DNA of 64,000 bases from Microcoleus sp. bin38.metabat.b11b12b14.051. GTDB lineage: Bacteria > Cyanobacteriota > Cyanobacteriia > Cyanobacteriales > Microcoleaceae. The notes under the pieces are model-generated. The model had not been told where the DNA came from. It did not search any database and saw only the letters and a list, made by a program, of their open reading frames with translations. A program made the position numbers and the translations under genes. The stretch's first letter is position 1; each line of letters starts with the position of its first letter. The stretch covers positions 186,001-250,000 of the forward strand of contig NZ_JAAFKD010000006.1 of NCBI RefSeq assembly GCF_013299165.1, written 5' to 3'. This document shows, one piece after another, positions 55,452-63,988 of the stretch.

Positions 55452-57662
55452 ATGCCCATCCCCATTCTCGTCTTGCTGGAAGTTCTAATTGTGATCGCAC
55501 TTTCCCGACTTGTCGGTTTAGGATTTCGAGCGATCAAACAACCTCAAGTCATTGGAGAAATTGTAGCAGGAATTATGCTCGGGCCTTCTCTCCTCGGTTT
55601 GGTTGCACCAGATTTAGGAGCAGCACTTTTTCCAGCCGAGGCCGTTCCTTTCCTCAACGTGCTGTCAGAGGTAGGGCTGATATTTTTCATGTTCTTGATT
55701 GGTTTAGAACTGAATCCCAAGTATCTCAAAAACAATTTAGATGTAGCAATTTTAACATCCCACGTCAGCATTTTAGTGCCGTTTTCCCTGGGAAGCTTGC
55801 TAGCGCTGATGCTGTACCCGATCGTTTCAAATAATAGTGTTTCCTTTACAGCCTTTGCCCTATTTTTGGGGGCTGCGATGTCAATTACTGCCTTTCCGGT
55901 GCTGGCAAGAATTATTACAGAGCACAACTTGCAGAATACAAAATTGGGGACGCTGGCCCTGACTTGCGCTGCGGTAGACGACGTGACGGCGTGGTGTTTG
56001 TTAGCGGTGGCGATCGCGGTTACGCGCACTAACTCGATGGTTGGGGCTTTACCGACAATTTTTGAATCTATAGTTTACATCGGTTTCATGCTGACGGTCG
56101 CCCGCTGGTTTTTGCAGAGGCTTTCCAAGCACTACAACCGCACCGGCAGGTTATCTCAGTTAGTGCTGTCCGGAATTTACATGGGAGTTGTAGCATCGGC
56201 TTTAATTACTGAATGGATCGGCATTCACTTAATTTTCGGTGCATTTCTGTTGGGTGCTGCCATGCCAAAAAATGCCGGACTCACCAGAGAATTAGCTCAA
56301 AAAACCGAAGATTTCGTACTGATATTTCTGCTGCCCATCTTTTTTGCTTACAGCGGTTTGCGGACTCAGATTGGTCTGCTCAATAGTCCCGAATTGTGGT
56401 TGCTGTGCGCGGCTGTTTTAGGAGTAGCAATTATTGGCAAATATTTCGGCACTTACACTGCTGCTAGAGTCTGCGGCATCAGCAACCGGGAAGCTTCTGC
56501 CCTAGGTTGGATGATGAATACTCGCGGTTTGACTGAACTAATTGTGCTGAATATCGGTCTTTCTTTGGGGGTGATTTCGCCGCTGCTATTTACGATGTTG
56601 GTGATTATGGCATTGGTGACAACTTTTATGACTTCGCCACTGTTGGAGTGGACTTATCCCAAACGCTTAATTCGGTTAGATATCTCAGAATTTAGCTCTG
56701 ATGATTCAGAATTAAAAGATTTACCAATTGCTAAAGACAGCGAAGAAAATGCTAAAAAAATTCTACCCACTTACCGAATTTTAGTCCCAGTTGCTAATCC
56801 AACTACGCAGAAAGGTTTGCTGCAACTAGCGGTAGCGCTGGCGCAGCCTGCTGCGGGGATAGGTGGTAACGATTTACAATCAGCGGCGGTTCATCCTCTG
56901 AGTTTGATAGAATTAAATGAGGATTACGCCTTTGAAAGTACGCCCGCAGAAGCCGATCGCATTATTCAAGAGCGCCGCTCGAAATTATCAGAATTGATTG
57001 AGAGTTTGGAATTGCCAGATGCGAAAAAATTCGTGCATCCGATCATTCGGGTTACTAAGGATGTAGCGCGGGAAACGGCGCAAATTGCGGAACTCGATCG
57101 CGCGGATTTGATTTTGGTAGGATGGCACAGGCCGACTTTTAGCAGCAACCGTTTGGGAGGGCGCGTCGGCCAAATTCTCAGCAGTGCTAAGGTGGATGTA
57201 GCCATTTTCGTTGACAGAGGCCGGGAACGGTTGAATAATTTGTTAGTGCCTTATGCAGCAAATATTCACGACGATTTGGGGTTGGAATTGGCACTGAGAC
57301 TGTTAGTTAATAGCGAGCAACGCCGTTTGACTGTGCTGCGGGTGGCGGTAGACGGGATTGAGGGAAATGAGCTGAGTTACGAGTTTCAGCGAGTGATGGA
57401 GCAGTTGCCGCCTGAGGTGCGATCGCGCATTGAAACTCCGATTGTGGAGGCTGCTGAGCCGATTCAAGCGGTGATTGCTGCTTCTGCTAATGCCGATTTG
57501 ACGATCGCGGGTACGAGTCGGGAGTGGGGAATTGAGCGCCAAACTCTGGGACAGTATACTGATGAGTTGGCGGTGCAGTGTCATTCTTCGCTGCTGATTG
57601 CGCGGTGTTACGTGAAAGTGCGATCGCATTTGGCTTCGGTACTCACTCCCAGCAGTCATTAG
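55452..57662 (+). CDS. CPA2 cation:proton antiporter with stress-protein domains
   Basis: A 736-residue inner-membrane Na+(K+)/H+ antiporter of the CPA2 family. About 12 membrane spans cover residues 3-400: QVIGEIVAGIMLGPSLLG is the family signature near residue 36, CAAVDDVTAWCLLA carries the ion-binding Asp pair, and MNTRGLTELIVLNIGLSLG is also typical. After the membrane part come two universal-stress-like domains (about 440-590 and 600-725; ILVPVANPTT, LLVPYAANIHDD, with ADLILVGWHRP and ADLTIAGTSREWG). These may sense nucleotides. The start at 55452 (MPIPILVLLEV) gives the correct first span; the frame is open to 55317. A heptamer array begins at the stop codon. Confidence 0.9.
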   Translation: MPIPILVLLEVLIVIALSRLVGLGFRAIKQPQVIGEIVAGIMLGPSLLGLVAPDLGAALFPAEAVPFLNVLSEVGLIFFMFLIGLELNPKYLKNNLDVAILTSHVSILVPFSLGSLLALMLYPIVSNNSVSFTAFALFLGAAMSITAFPVLARIITEHNLQNTKLGTLALTCAAVDDVTAWCLLAVAIAVTRTNSMVGALPTIFESIVYIGFMLTVARWFLQRLSKHYNRTGRLSQLVLSGIYMGVVASALITEWIGIHLIFGAFLLGAAMPKNAGLTRELAQKTEDFVLIFLLPIFFAYSGLRTQIGLLNSPELWLLCAAVLGVAIIGKYFGTYTAARVCGISNREASALGWMMNTRGLTELIVLNIGLSLGVISPLLFTMLVIMALVTTFMTSPLLEWTYPKRLIRLDISEFSSDDSELKDLPIAKDSEENAKKILPTYRILVPVANPTTQKGLLQLAVALAQPAAGIGGNDLQSAAVHPLSLIELNEDYAFESTPAEADRIIQERRSKLSELIESLELPDAKKFVHPIIRVTKDVARETAQIAELDRADLILVGWHRPTFSSNRLGGRVGQILSSAKVDVAIFVDRGRERLNNLLVPYAANIHDDLGLELALRLLVNSEQRRLTVLRVAVDGIEGNELSYEFQRVMEQLPPEVRSRIETPIVEAAEPIQAVIAASANADLTIAGTSREWGIERQTLGQYTDELAVQCHSSLLIARCYVKVRSHLASVLTPSSH

Positions 57663-57823
57663 AAGAAAGAAGGAAGAAGGAAGAAGGAAGAAGGAAGAAG
57701 GAAGAGGGAAGAAGGAAGAAGGAAGAAGGAGATTGGGAGAAGTGGAGAATTGGAGAATTGCCCAATTCCCAATTCCCAATTCCCAATTACCGATTCCCAA
57801 TTCCCAATGCTCAATTACCGATT
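57662..57823. repeat. Two adjacent heptamer STRR arrays
   Basis: About ten GAAGGAA-type heptamers (57662-57731) begin at the last base of the antiporter stop codon. After a 29-bp break come nine CCCAATT-type heptamers (57761-57823; variants ACCGATT, CTCAATT). Confidence 0.85.
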
Positions 57824-57840
57824 ACCAAAAAAACAAGATT

Positions 57841-58347
57841 ATGAATCATTTAAGTCTCAAATCCCTGGCATTTTACGGGATTGCGATCGGCTCGGTTTCG
57901 CTGCTGTTTAAAGTGGTAACTGCTTACGGCGAAACAAATTTAAAGGCAGCTCCGGCAATTGCCGGAAGTTATCGCTTCGATGCTAAAAGTTTGCCGGAAT
58001 GTCTGAAATCCGATTCCTTGGTGTTGACAATCGAGCAATCGGGTGTTTATTTGAGGGGTAGTTTGCGATCGGGTATCGGCGAGGGTGAGGGCGAAAAAAC
58101 AGAGGAAAAACCTCCTCTAGCTGGCAAGTGGGAAAATCAAGGGTTGAGCTTGTCGGGTGTGGTTCCTAATTTGCCAAATTGCAGTGGCTCCCCAGTAACT
58201 GGTAAAAACAGTTTTGTTAAACTGCGAGGAATTGTAGAAAAAGACAGGCTTAAGGGAAAAATTAGTCTGAGAGATCGGGCGGCGGCTAGTGATTTTACGG
58301 CTGTCAGAGAAGCGACGGCAAAAGTTCAGAAGAAAGAACAACATTAA
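57841..58347 (+). CDS. Hypothetical exported or membrane-anchored protein
   Basis: A 168-residue protein, not recognised. It has one N-terminal hydrophobic segment (about 8-29; FYGIAIGSVSLLFKVVTAYG) that could be a signal or anchor, then a small beta-rich domain with IAGSYRFDAKSLPECL, LVLTIEQSGVYLRGSL and KLRGIVEKDRLKGKISL. The alternation of strands looks like a lipocalin-like or small barrel fold. It lies 178 bp behind the antiporter on the same strand, separated by heptamer arrays, so a shared role is possible but not shown. The start ATG at 57841 is chosen because everything upstream in frame is repeat. Confidence 0.65.
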   Translation: MNHLSLKSLAFYGIAIGSVSLLFKVVTAYGETNLKAAPAIAGSYRFDAKSLPECLKSDSLVLTIEQSGVYLRGSLRSGIGEGEGEKTEEKPPLAGKWENQGLSLSGVVPNLPNCSGSPVTGKNSFVKLRGIVEKDRLKGKISLRDRAAASDFTAVREATAKVQKKEQH

Positions 58348-58357
58348 AGGTGTTGAT

Positions 58358-58882
58358 TTAATGGATGTTTTGCAAAAATAACACGGCTAAAATTAGGCTG
58401 TTGCTGACAGTGTGGGAGATGACGATTGCCCCAAATTGGGTACTTACTTTGAACAACTTTTTCGCCGGAGCGCGGCGGGTGAGGGAAAACGACCGTTTGA
58501 ACTCGCGTGTGACAGCAGCTTTTTTATTCCGGCCCACCAAGTTGTCTAACAGTTCTAATGCTTGCCACTTGCCGATCAAAGTAACTGCCAATATGCAGGC
58601 GGCGATCGCAGTTAGGATTGCGTAATAATCCTGCTCCCCGCCCAATAAAACATAATCGATCAGCCGTTCCCGCAGCTCTTTGGAAAGCACGCTTTCAAGC
58701 CCAAAAAAAACTAACCAACCTATGCAATTGCACGAGAGATTGAGGATGGCTGCATATTGAACGCTGGTTTTGGGGTCGAGTTTCAGGAGTTTTTGCAGAA
58801 ACCACGATTCGATCGCGATCGCCACAAACAAAACTAAAATTTGCACCAAAACAGTCCGAAATGGGAAAATAGTTGCAATCAT
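58358..58882 (-). CDS. fraC: FraC-like filament integrity membrane protein
   Basis: A 174-residue membrane protein with about four spans (8-28, 40-62, 87-105 and 150-172). Length, the TVLVQILVLFVAIAIES start and the VQYAAILN-x-IGWLVFFGLE stretch match my recollection of FraC, a septal protein needed for filament integrity and cell-cell transfer in filamentous cyanobacteria. fraD and fraE are not adjacent here, as they are in Nostoc-type genomes. An AGGAG sits nine bases before the ATG. It converges with the hypothetical gene that ends at 58347 and diverges from the DUF3038 operon. The family call is from memory and moderate. Confidence 0.6.
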   Translation of the reverse strand: MIATIFPFRTVLVQILVLFVAIAIESWFLQKLLKLDPKTSVQYAAILNLSCNCIGWLVFFGLESVLSKELRERLIDYVLLGGEQDYYAILTAIAACILAVTLIGKWQALELLDNLVGRNKKAAVTREFKRSFSLTRRAPAKKLFKVSTQFGAIVISHTVSNSLILAVLFLQNIH

Positions 58883-58974
58883 TAGTCTTACTCCTACGTC
58901 TGCTTCCCGATCGTACTTGATAGACTACCAAACCGCTGTATGCCCGAGCCCCTCTCTGAAGAACGATCGCGACT

Positions 58975-59127
58975 ATGCCCACACTTAAGCCACTAGCTGC
59001 TAAATTAAAGTCAGAATTAGAACAGAGCGATAAAAATAAAGTATCCCAGGAGGTCTCTGGTTCAGAATTTGTCATGCCCGAGACCCCGGATAACCGTATA
59101 GTTTGTTTGGAATGGATATTGCCGTGA
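58975..59127 (+). CDS. Small ORF (50 aa) ahead of the DUF3038 gene
   Basis: A frame of 50 codons, ATG 58975 to TGA 59125-59127. It reads MPTLKPLAAKLKSELEQ, then a hydrophilic stretch, and ends NRIVCLEWILP. It stops a few bases before the preferred DUF3038 start, as expected for a first gene in a tightly packed operon. No strong ribosome site precedes it. The charged helix and non-repetitive content make it look coding, but I do not recognise it. Confidence 0.45.
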   Translation: MPTLKPLAAKLKSELEQSDKNKVSQEVSGSEFVMPETPDNRIVCLEWILP

Positions 59128-59132
59128 TCTTA

Positions 59133-59738
59133 ATGCCGTCAGAAACTTCGCTTACCGAGTCAAACCCGTTGATTTTAGACAGTTTGCCAGATTTGTCGCC
59201 GAATGATGGCGGGTGTCCCCGCCGGGCCAGATTGCAAATTGACTTGATGTTGTTGGCGATCGAGGCCTTGTATCTCGGAGGTGCGGAAGAAATGCTGGCA
59301 GTCTCAAAGGAGCTGGAATTGGAGTCAATTATCAAAAATCGGGTGGTTCTGTGGCTGATTCGCAATACTAACCCGCTGAGACGCTATACCCAGCGCCGCT
59401 CCCTGACAGTCGTGGAGGCAAAGGCGTTGGTGGCGATCGCCTGCAATATGGCGCGCAAGCTAACGGCGACAATTCGCCAGTTGCTGCTAGATTCGCAACA
59501 GTTGCGATCGAGAAATCTCCCCCTCAGCGAGAACTTACAGCTTTCTGAGTATTTAGAACGCTTTCGAGCTCACTTTCGATCGCGCATGAATCCGAAGCGA
59601 TCTGTAGTTGCAGCTTACAATTCTGACGACAAGCTCAACGAACTAGCTTTGAACTTGTTGAGCAAACTGCTATTTTGTACGGGTACAGCAGGAATGCAGC
59701 GCTTCTGGGTTAGCCTGTTTGATGGAGAAGTTGAGTAA
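59133..59738 (+). CDS. DUF3038 family protein
   Basis: A 201-residue, mainly helical, soluble cyanobacterial protein. The family signature is CPRRARLQIDLMLLAIEALYL near residues 27-47, with LWLIRNTNPLRRYTQRR and EAKALVAIACNMA further on. Function unknown. The frame is open to 59103; ATG 59112 and 59133 are both possible, and 59133 is preferred because it follows the small ORF stop by five bases. It is followed two bases later by a DUF4335 gene; this pairing is common in cyanobacteria and suggests the products work together. Confidence 0.8.
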   Translation: MPSETSLTESNPLILDSLPDLSPNDGGCPRRARLQIDLMLLAIEALYLGGAEEMLAVSKELELESIIKNRVVLWLIRNTNPLRRYTQRRSLTVVEAKALVAIACNMARKLTATIRQLLLDSQQLRSRNLPLSENLQLSEYLERFRAHFRSRMNPKRSVVAAYNSDDKLNELALNLLSKLLFCTGTAGMQRFWVSLFDGEVE

Positions 59739-59740
59739 AA

Positions 59741-60967
59741 ATGACTATTAGGCGTCAGTACAGTCTGCCAAATTGCACCCTGGTTCTTGAAGGGTTGAGC
59801 GATGGATCGGCAGCCAGCCAGCTAGAGATGCGGCCGGTGCTTTCGATATTAATGAGCGCTGAATGCTATGTGACAGGCCTCGGCGAACCCCTCAGCGGGG
59901 GACGAGAGTTTTTTGAAAGTTTGGTGAGGGCTGTTAGCAGCTACGCTCAAGAATTTATGAGCGGAGTGCATTATCCCGATCGCTACGGCCCGAATTTGGG
60001 CATGGTACAGTTGCACAGAATAGACGGGAATTCGCACCGTTTGACAGTTCTACCCGCCGGATCTGGCACCGCCACCCAAATCGATCAAAAAACAGAACTG
60101 TCGGCAGAGGTAGATTTGACGACGGTACAGCTATTTGACTTAGTAGAGGCGATCGATCAATTTTTTGCTGACACGCAAACGCTGCCGGAATTGTCACTGC
60201 AATTAACCCCAATTTCCAAGCGTTATATCAAGTCTGCCGAACCGTTAGCGAAGCGGAGTTTGCCTGCGGTGGTAGGGGTGTCGAGTTTGGCTTTGGCCGC
60301 GATGGCGTTTTTCTTAGTGCCGGTGCCAGAAGTCCAACGCCCGAGAGATCCGGTGCCGCAGCCCAATCCGGCCGGCAAGAATCTCGGATCGCCGAGTTCG
60401 GGTCCCTCAGGTTCGCCGAATCCCAATCCTGCCCCTCCTGCTGACGGTTTGCTACCTGGGAATAAAATTCCCCAAACCGCACCAAATTCGCCAACGCCGA
60501 GTCCCGTGCCAACTGCGGAAGCTTCCCCTGCTTCGCCCTCTGCCACACCGCAGTCGAACACTTCGCCCGAGGGCACGCCCTCTGCCTCGCCGCAGTCGAA
60601 CATTTTGCCCGAGGGTACGCCCAGTCCTGTTTCCGAAGCTTTGGCCAGCCCTGCCGCTGCCGCCGTGCCGATTAGCGATCCGGCCCAAATTGAGCTGTTG
60701 AAGGGCAAACTTTCGCAGCAAATTGACGGAGTTTTGAAGAATCAGCCGGCAGTGGCTGCGGAGTTGGTTTATCGCGTCAGCGTGGCTAAAGACGGGGCGA
60801 TTGTCGGTTACAAGTCGGAGAATTCCGCAGCAGCCGATCGATCTGCCGATGCGCCGTTGTCGGATTTGCTTTACAAACCGATCGGCACTAGGCCGCCCGA
60901 GGAACCGCTGGCTGATTTCCGAGTAGTTATTGCACCGGGCGGTACTGTTGCGGTGACTCCTTGGTAA
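59741..60967 (+). CDS. DUF4335 family single-pass membrane protein
   Basis: A 408-residue protein starting two bases after the DUF3038 stop. Residues 1-160 are the DUF4335 domain (RRQYSLPNCTLVLEGLSD; MSAECYVTG). One hydrophobic segment follows (about 172-196; VVGVSSLALAAMAFFLV). Then comes a Pro/Ser/Ala-rich linker (about 197-305, ASPSATPQSNTSPEG-type repeats) and a small C-terminal domain (about 308-408) with LVYRVSVAKDGAIVGY and DFRVVIAPGGTVAVTPW that resembles a TonB-like or energy-transducing tail. Topology would place the C-terminus across the membrane from the N-terminal domain. Function unknown. Confidence 0.8.
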   Translation: MTIRRQYSLPNCTLVLEGLSDGSAASQLEMRPVLSILMSAECYVTGLGEPLSGGREFFESLVRAVSSYAQEFMSGVHYPDRYGPNLGMVQLHRIDGNSHRLTVLPAGSGTATQIDQKTELSAEVDLTTVQLFDLVEAIDQFFADTQTLPELSLQLTPISKRYIKSAEPLAKRSLPAVVGVSSLALAAMAFFLVPVPEVQRPRDPVPQPNPAGKNLGSPSSGPSGSPNPNPAPPADGLLPGNKIPQTAPNSPTPSPVPTAEASPASPSATPQSNTSPEGTPSASPQSNILPEGTPSPVSEALASPAAAAVPISDPAQIELLKGKLSQQIDGVLKNQPAVAAELVYRVSVAKDGAIVGYKSENSAAADRSADAPLSDLLYKPIGTRPPEEPLADFRVVIAPGGTVAVTPW

Positions 60968-60999
60968 TGGTTGGTAGAAGCGGTTCGTAGAAAACCGGG

Positions 61000-61215
61000 C
61001 GGTTAGAAACCGCGTCTACACAGACAAAACCCGCCTCCGCGGGTTGAAGAGTACACGGTTAAAATCGCCGGATCTTATTAATTATCTTTAGTCCGCGGAG
61101 GCGGACTTTGTTTGTGTAGACGCGGTTTCAACCGCCGTCTTTTTGTTCGTTTGTGTAAACCTGGTTTCAACCGCCGTCTTTTTGTTCGTTTGTGCAGACG
61201 CGGTTTCAACGGTAC
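61000..61215. repeat. Inverted repeat plus 39-bp tandem repeats
   Basis: Arms at 61000-61042 and 61093-61134 (CCGCGTCTACACA, CCGCCTCCGCGG and complements) pair over about 42 bp. The second arm continues into 39-bp tandem units starting at 61111, 61150 and 61189, each with TTTGTG..GACGCGGTTTCAAC-type text. The array ends just before the stop of the next gene. Confidence 0.8.
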
Positions 61216-61223
61216 GTCCGATC

Positions 61224-63311
61224 TCAAAGTCCTGTTGGTGCGATCGGCTCAATCTCTGCATCGCATCCCCCAACTTGATTGGTGCGAATTATCCACAAAA
61301 ATGATCCCTGTTTTAAGAGGATTTTGGCAATTTCATCTTGGGTGCGTCTCGGCAACATTGTGCGGTAACTCATAGCAGCTTTGAGCGAGTTCGCGATCCC
61401 CGCAAACAAACCTTTTTTTATTTCCGAATCAATCCCCGCCAATCTCGAATTTTTGCGCCAATCTGGACGGACAACACCCAGGGGAATTAAGACTTTTTCT
61501 AAACTCTGTCCTAATGCTACTAATTGCTGAAATCTTTGGGTTTGCGCGGCGGCGGGATTTGTTTTCAGCCAGTCTTGAATCTGAGGATTTGACTCGATTT
61601 CGGCAGTAATTTTTTTAATTGTCGCGTAAATTGCCTGACTGGAATCTTGGACGCAAGAAGTTGCTGGCGTAACTAAACTGGCGCCGGTGCCGTCTCCGCT
61701 GCGGTAGCGCGCCATCATGATATCTAGTTGCTGGTTTAATTCGGTTAAAGGTGACAAGGTGATGCCGTCAAAATCGTAGTCGCAACACACGCAATCTAAT
61801 TTACAGATAATATCGCACACCGGGCGATCGCCCAACCAGCCGCGCTGCAAGTCTCCCATGTAACTTTGCCATTTGCTCGCACCTGCAACAATTCCGTCGG
61901 GATTGTGGGCGTAAACTTGTTTGTATTCTATGTCAAAACGCAGTTCGCTCGTAAAGCGATCGCGCACCACTTTTGCTACTCCAAAAGCAAAATGTCCGGT
62001 AACAATTCCCAGCGGTGCCGGTTCGCCTTTTTGGCCACCGATACCGCCGAAACTGTGAATCACGATGCCAATATCTCCTTCTTGCCAAGGGGAGATAGAA
62101 TTGTTTTCTGTAGCATCATTTGGCATCAACAATACTCTTTTACCTTGTCCTTTTTGCGCCCTGGTATTTAACCAGTTTTGCTCTTGTAAATAAGCGAGAG
62201 ATTTTTGTAACCCGAAATGTGTTTCATCTGGGATTAATTGGGCAACTTTGCGGGGTTCGATTCCTTGGACTACAAAAATATTATCTTCGTCTCTTTCGCC
62301 GTAAATGTACCAGCCATCTGGATTTAAGGGCGATTGTTCAATTTGGTGATTGGTAGACCTCGCTATCCCATTTTTGTCTGGCTGTACTTGGGGAATCCGA
62401 ATGATTTCGGCGGCGCCGTCAAATTGTTGGGATGTTTTGCTGAAATGCCGGACAATAAATTTGTCGCTGTCGGGTTCTGGGCGCTGTAAAATTGAGACTA
62501 AGGCACAGAAACGGCCGATAATTTGTACTGGTTCGCGATCGATAATTAGTTCCTGTTTGTCGCTGCTGCTGTGATTGATGGCAATCACTGGCCTGCGGAG
62601 CATCACAGTCAGGCTGTCTTCAAGTCGGCTCCCCGCTAGAGTTTCTAAAGGGCCGACATTTCGCCAGCCGTTCAATCTCACTGGATGGATGTTGCCTGAT
62701 TTTTGACTTTTTTTAGTTTTTTTTGTAAACTTAATATCTTGACTGACGGCGTGGACAAAAAACTGAACTGGGCGATTTGTACTCCATTTCAAAAAAGCTG
62801 TTTTGCCTATAAAATTTTGATATTTTTTTGGGGCATTGATTACTTCTACAAACACCGTATCGTAGGGTTGGCGCTGATCGTTTGCAGGCAAAATCAAGCG
62901 CCCGTGCCAAAGAGCGATCGGCTTGTAGAGATGGGCAACTGCTGCTGCATCTTCGCAGATCATCTGCGGCTCAATTGCTGCTGAAATTTCTGTTTCTACT
63001 CGCAAAAAATCAGCAGTATAATTCGCCTCACTTTCTACGAACTGTGGCTCTAAAAAAATATTTTCATGCTCGGCAATATTCGCACTTGATTTACCAGCAT
63101 TTTTTTTTAACTTAAGTGTCAAAAAATAGCGGGTTTCCTCCAATTGTACCTGCAACCAATTTAGTAAAAGTCGCAGAAAAATAAAAGCTGAAAGACTGAA
63201 AATAACAGCGAAAGCTGTCAGTCCCAGAGTCAAAAGAAATTGCTCTAAAGATTGACCGGAAAGTAAAATAATTTTGGGCCAGCTCGAAGAAATTGAAGAA
63301 TATGCCACCAT
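61224..63311 (-). CDS. Large unknown cyanobacterial membrane-anchored protein
   Basis: A 695-residue protein. One strong hydrophobic region (about 22-52; LEQFLLTLGLTAFAVIFSLSAF and on) anchors it; the rest is soluble and strand-rich. Notable parts: FVEVINAPKKYQNFIGK (about 155-172), GWYIYGERDEDNIFVVQGIEPRKVAQL, DIGIVIHSFGGIGGQKGEPAP, FGVAKVVRDRFTSELRFDIEYKQVYAHNPDGI, and a cysteine cluster CKLDCVCCDYDFDG. I recall similar cyanobacterial proteins labelled as Abi/CAAX-protease related, but no such transmembrane protease domain is present here, so it may be a shortened relative; this is uncertain. It starts five bases after the 223-residue gene and is likely cotranscribed with it. Confidence 0.7.
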   Translation of the reverse strand: MVAYSSISSSWPKIILLSGQSLEQFLLTLGLTAFAVIFSLSAFIFLRLLLNWLQVQLEETRYFLTLKLKKNAGKSSANIAEHENIFLEPQFVESEANYTADFLRVETEISAAIEPQMICEDAAAVAHLYKPIALWHGRLILPANDQRQPYDTVFVEVINAPKKYQNFIGKTAFLKWSTNRPVQFFVHAVSQDIKFTKKTKKSQKSGNIHPVRLNGWRNVGPLETLAGSRLEDSLTVMLRRPVIAINHSSSDKQELIIDREPVQIIGRFCALVSILQRPEPDSDKFIVRHFSKTSQQFDGAAEIIRIPQVQPDKNGIARSTNHQIEQSPLNPDGWYIYGERDEDNIFVVQGIEPRKVAQLIPDETHFGLQKSLAYLQEQNWLNTRAQKGQGKRVLLMPNDATENNSISPWQEGDIGIVIHSFGGIGGQKGEPAPLGIVTGHFAFGVAKVVRDRFTSELRFDIEYKQVYAHNPDGIVAGASKWQSYMGDLQRGWLGDRPVCDIICKLDCVCCDYDFDGITLSPLTELNQQLDIMMARYRSGDGTGASLVTPATSCVQDSSQAIYATIKKITAEIESNPQIQDWLKTNPAAAQTQRFQQLVALGQSLEKVLIPLGVVRPDWRKNSRLAGIDSEIKKGLFAGIANSLKAAMSYRTMLPRRTQDEIAKILLKQGSFLWIIRTNQVGGCDAEIEPIAPTGL

Positions 63312-63316
63312 AATAT

Positions 63317-63988
63317 CTAAAAACGAGTTTTAGGTTCGATCCAGTCTGTGCTGGCTTGAGTGCCAAAAACTAGGGGTTTGTCTTCGCTGACAGCTACGGT
63401 TTGGCCGGTCATATCGACGGCGCAAAGAGGCCAAGATCGATCGCCCAAATGACCGGCACGGAACAGAACTTGTCCGGGGCAAACTTGACTCCAACCCAAC
63501 AATACAGCATGGGTGTAAAGACTGCGAGCCGGAGCAACGGTATAAGTGTAATTATCATTTTTATCCCAAATGACCGCGTAGTCGGACATATCGGAAGAGT
63601 TGAATAACGCTTCAAATTCGCGGGCGAGAACACGGGAACCCTCTTGATTCCAAGAAACAGGCACTAAAATCGCGATCGTCCCGGACATATCTGTGTCATC
63701 GCTAGCATACATTCCGCTTTCCGCCAGGGGCGAAGCAGCCACCACTGTTTGCAGTTCCCCAGTTTTGAGATTTTCCACAAACATCACGCTGCTAACCCGA
63801 CACCGCGCCAATTCCGGCTGTACTTGCAATTCAATTCGACTGTAAGCCGCGTATTGGCCGTTAGTTGAAACAAGGGAAGGACTCCGATAGTAGCGGACAC
63901 CTGTGCCGGCATTTGAACTCACCTTAGCGTGAGTCTCGTTAATCCATTCCCAAGGCACGGGATAGGGACTATTTAAAGGGTCAGTCAT
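63317..63988 (-). CDS. Unknown soluble protein paired with the large membrane protein
   Basis: A 223-residue soluble protein that I do not recognise, without signal or membrane part. Features are YPVPWEWINETHAKV near the start, YYRSPSLVSTNGQYAAYSRIEL, SSVMFVENLKTGELQTV, a Ser/Asp-rich loop (ESGMYASDDTDMSG), AILVPVSWNQEGSRVLAREFEALF and SWPLCAVDMTGQTVAV. The repeated strand-turn pattern looks like a beta-propeller or sandwich. It lies five bases ahead of the 695-residue gene, so the two are likely an operon. Confidence 0.65.
   Translation of the reverse strand: MTDPLNSPYPVPWEWINETHAKVSSNAGTGVRYYRSPSLVSTNGQYAAYSRIELQVQPELARCRVSSVMFVENLKTGELQTVVAASPLAESGMYASDDTDMSGTIAILVPVSWNQEGSRVLAREFEALFNSSDMSDYAVIWDKNDNYTYTVAPARSLYTHAVLLGWSQVCPGQVLFRAGHLGDRSWPLCAVDMTGQTVAVSEDKPLVFGTQASTDWIEPKTRF

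Noticed and set aside
55544..56029. 161-codon minus-strand frame
   Set aside because: It lies wholly opposite the antiporter membrane domain and is a complement artefact.
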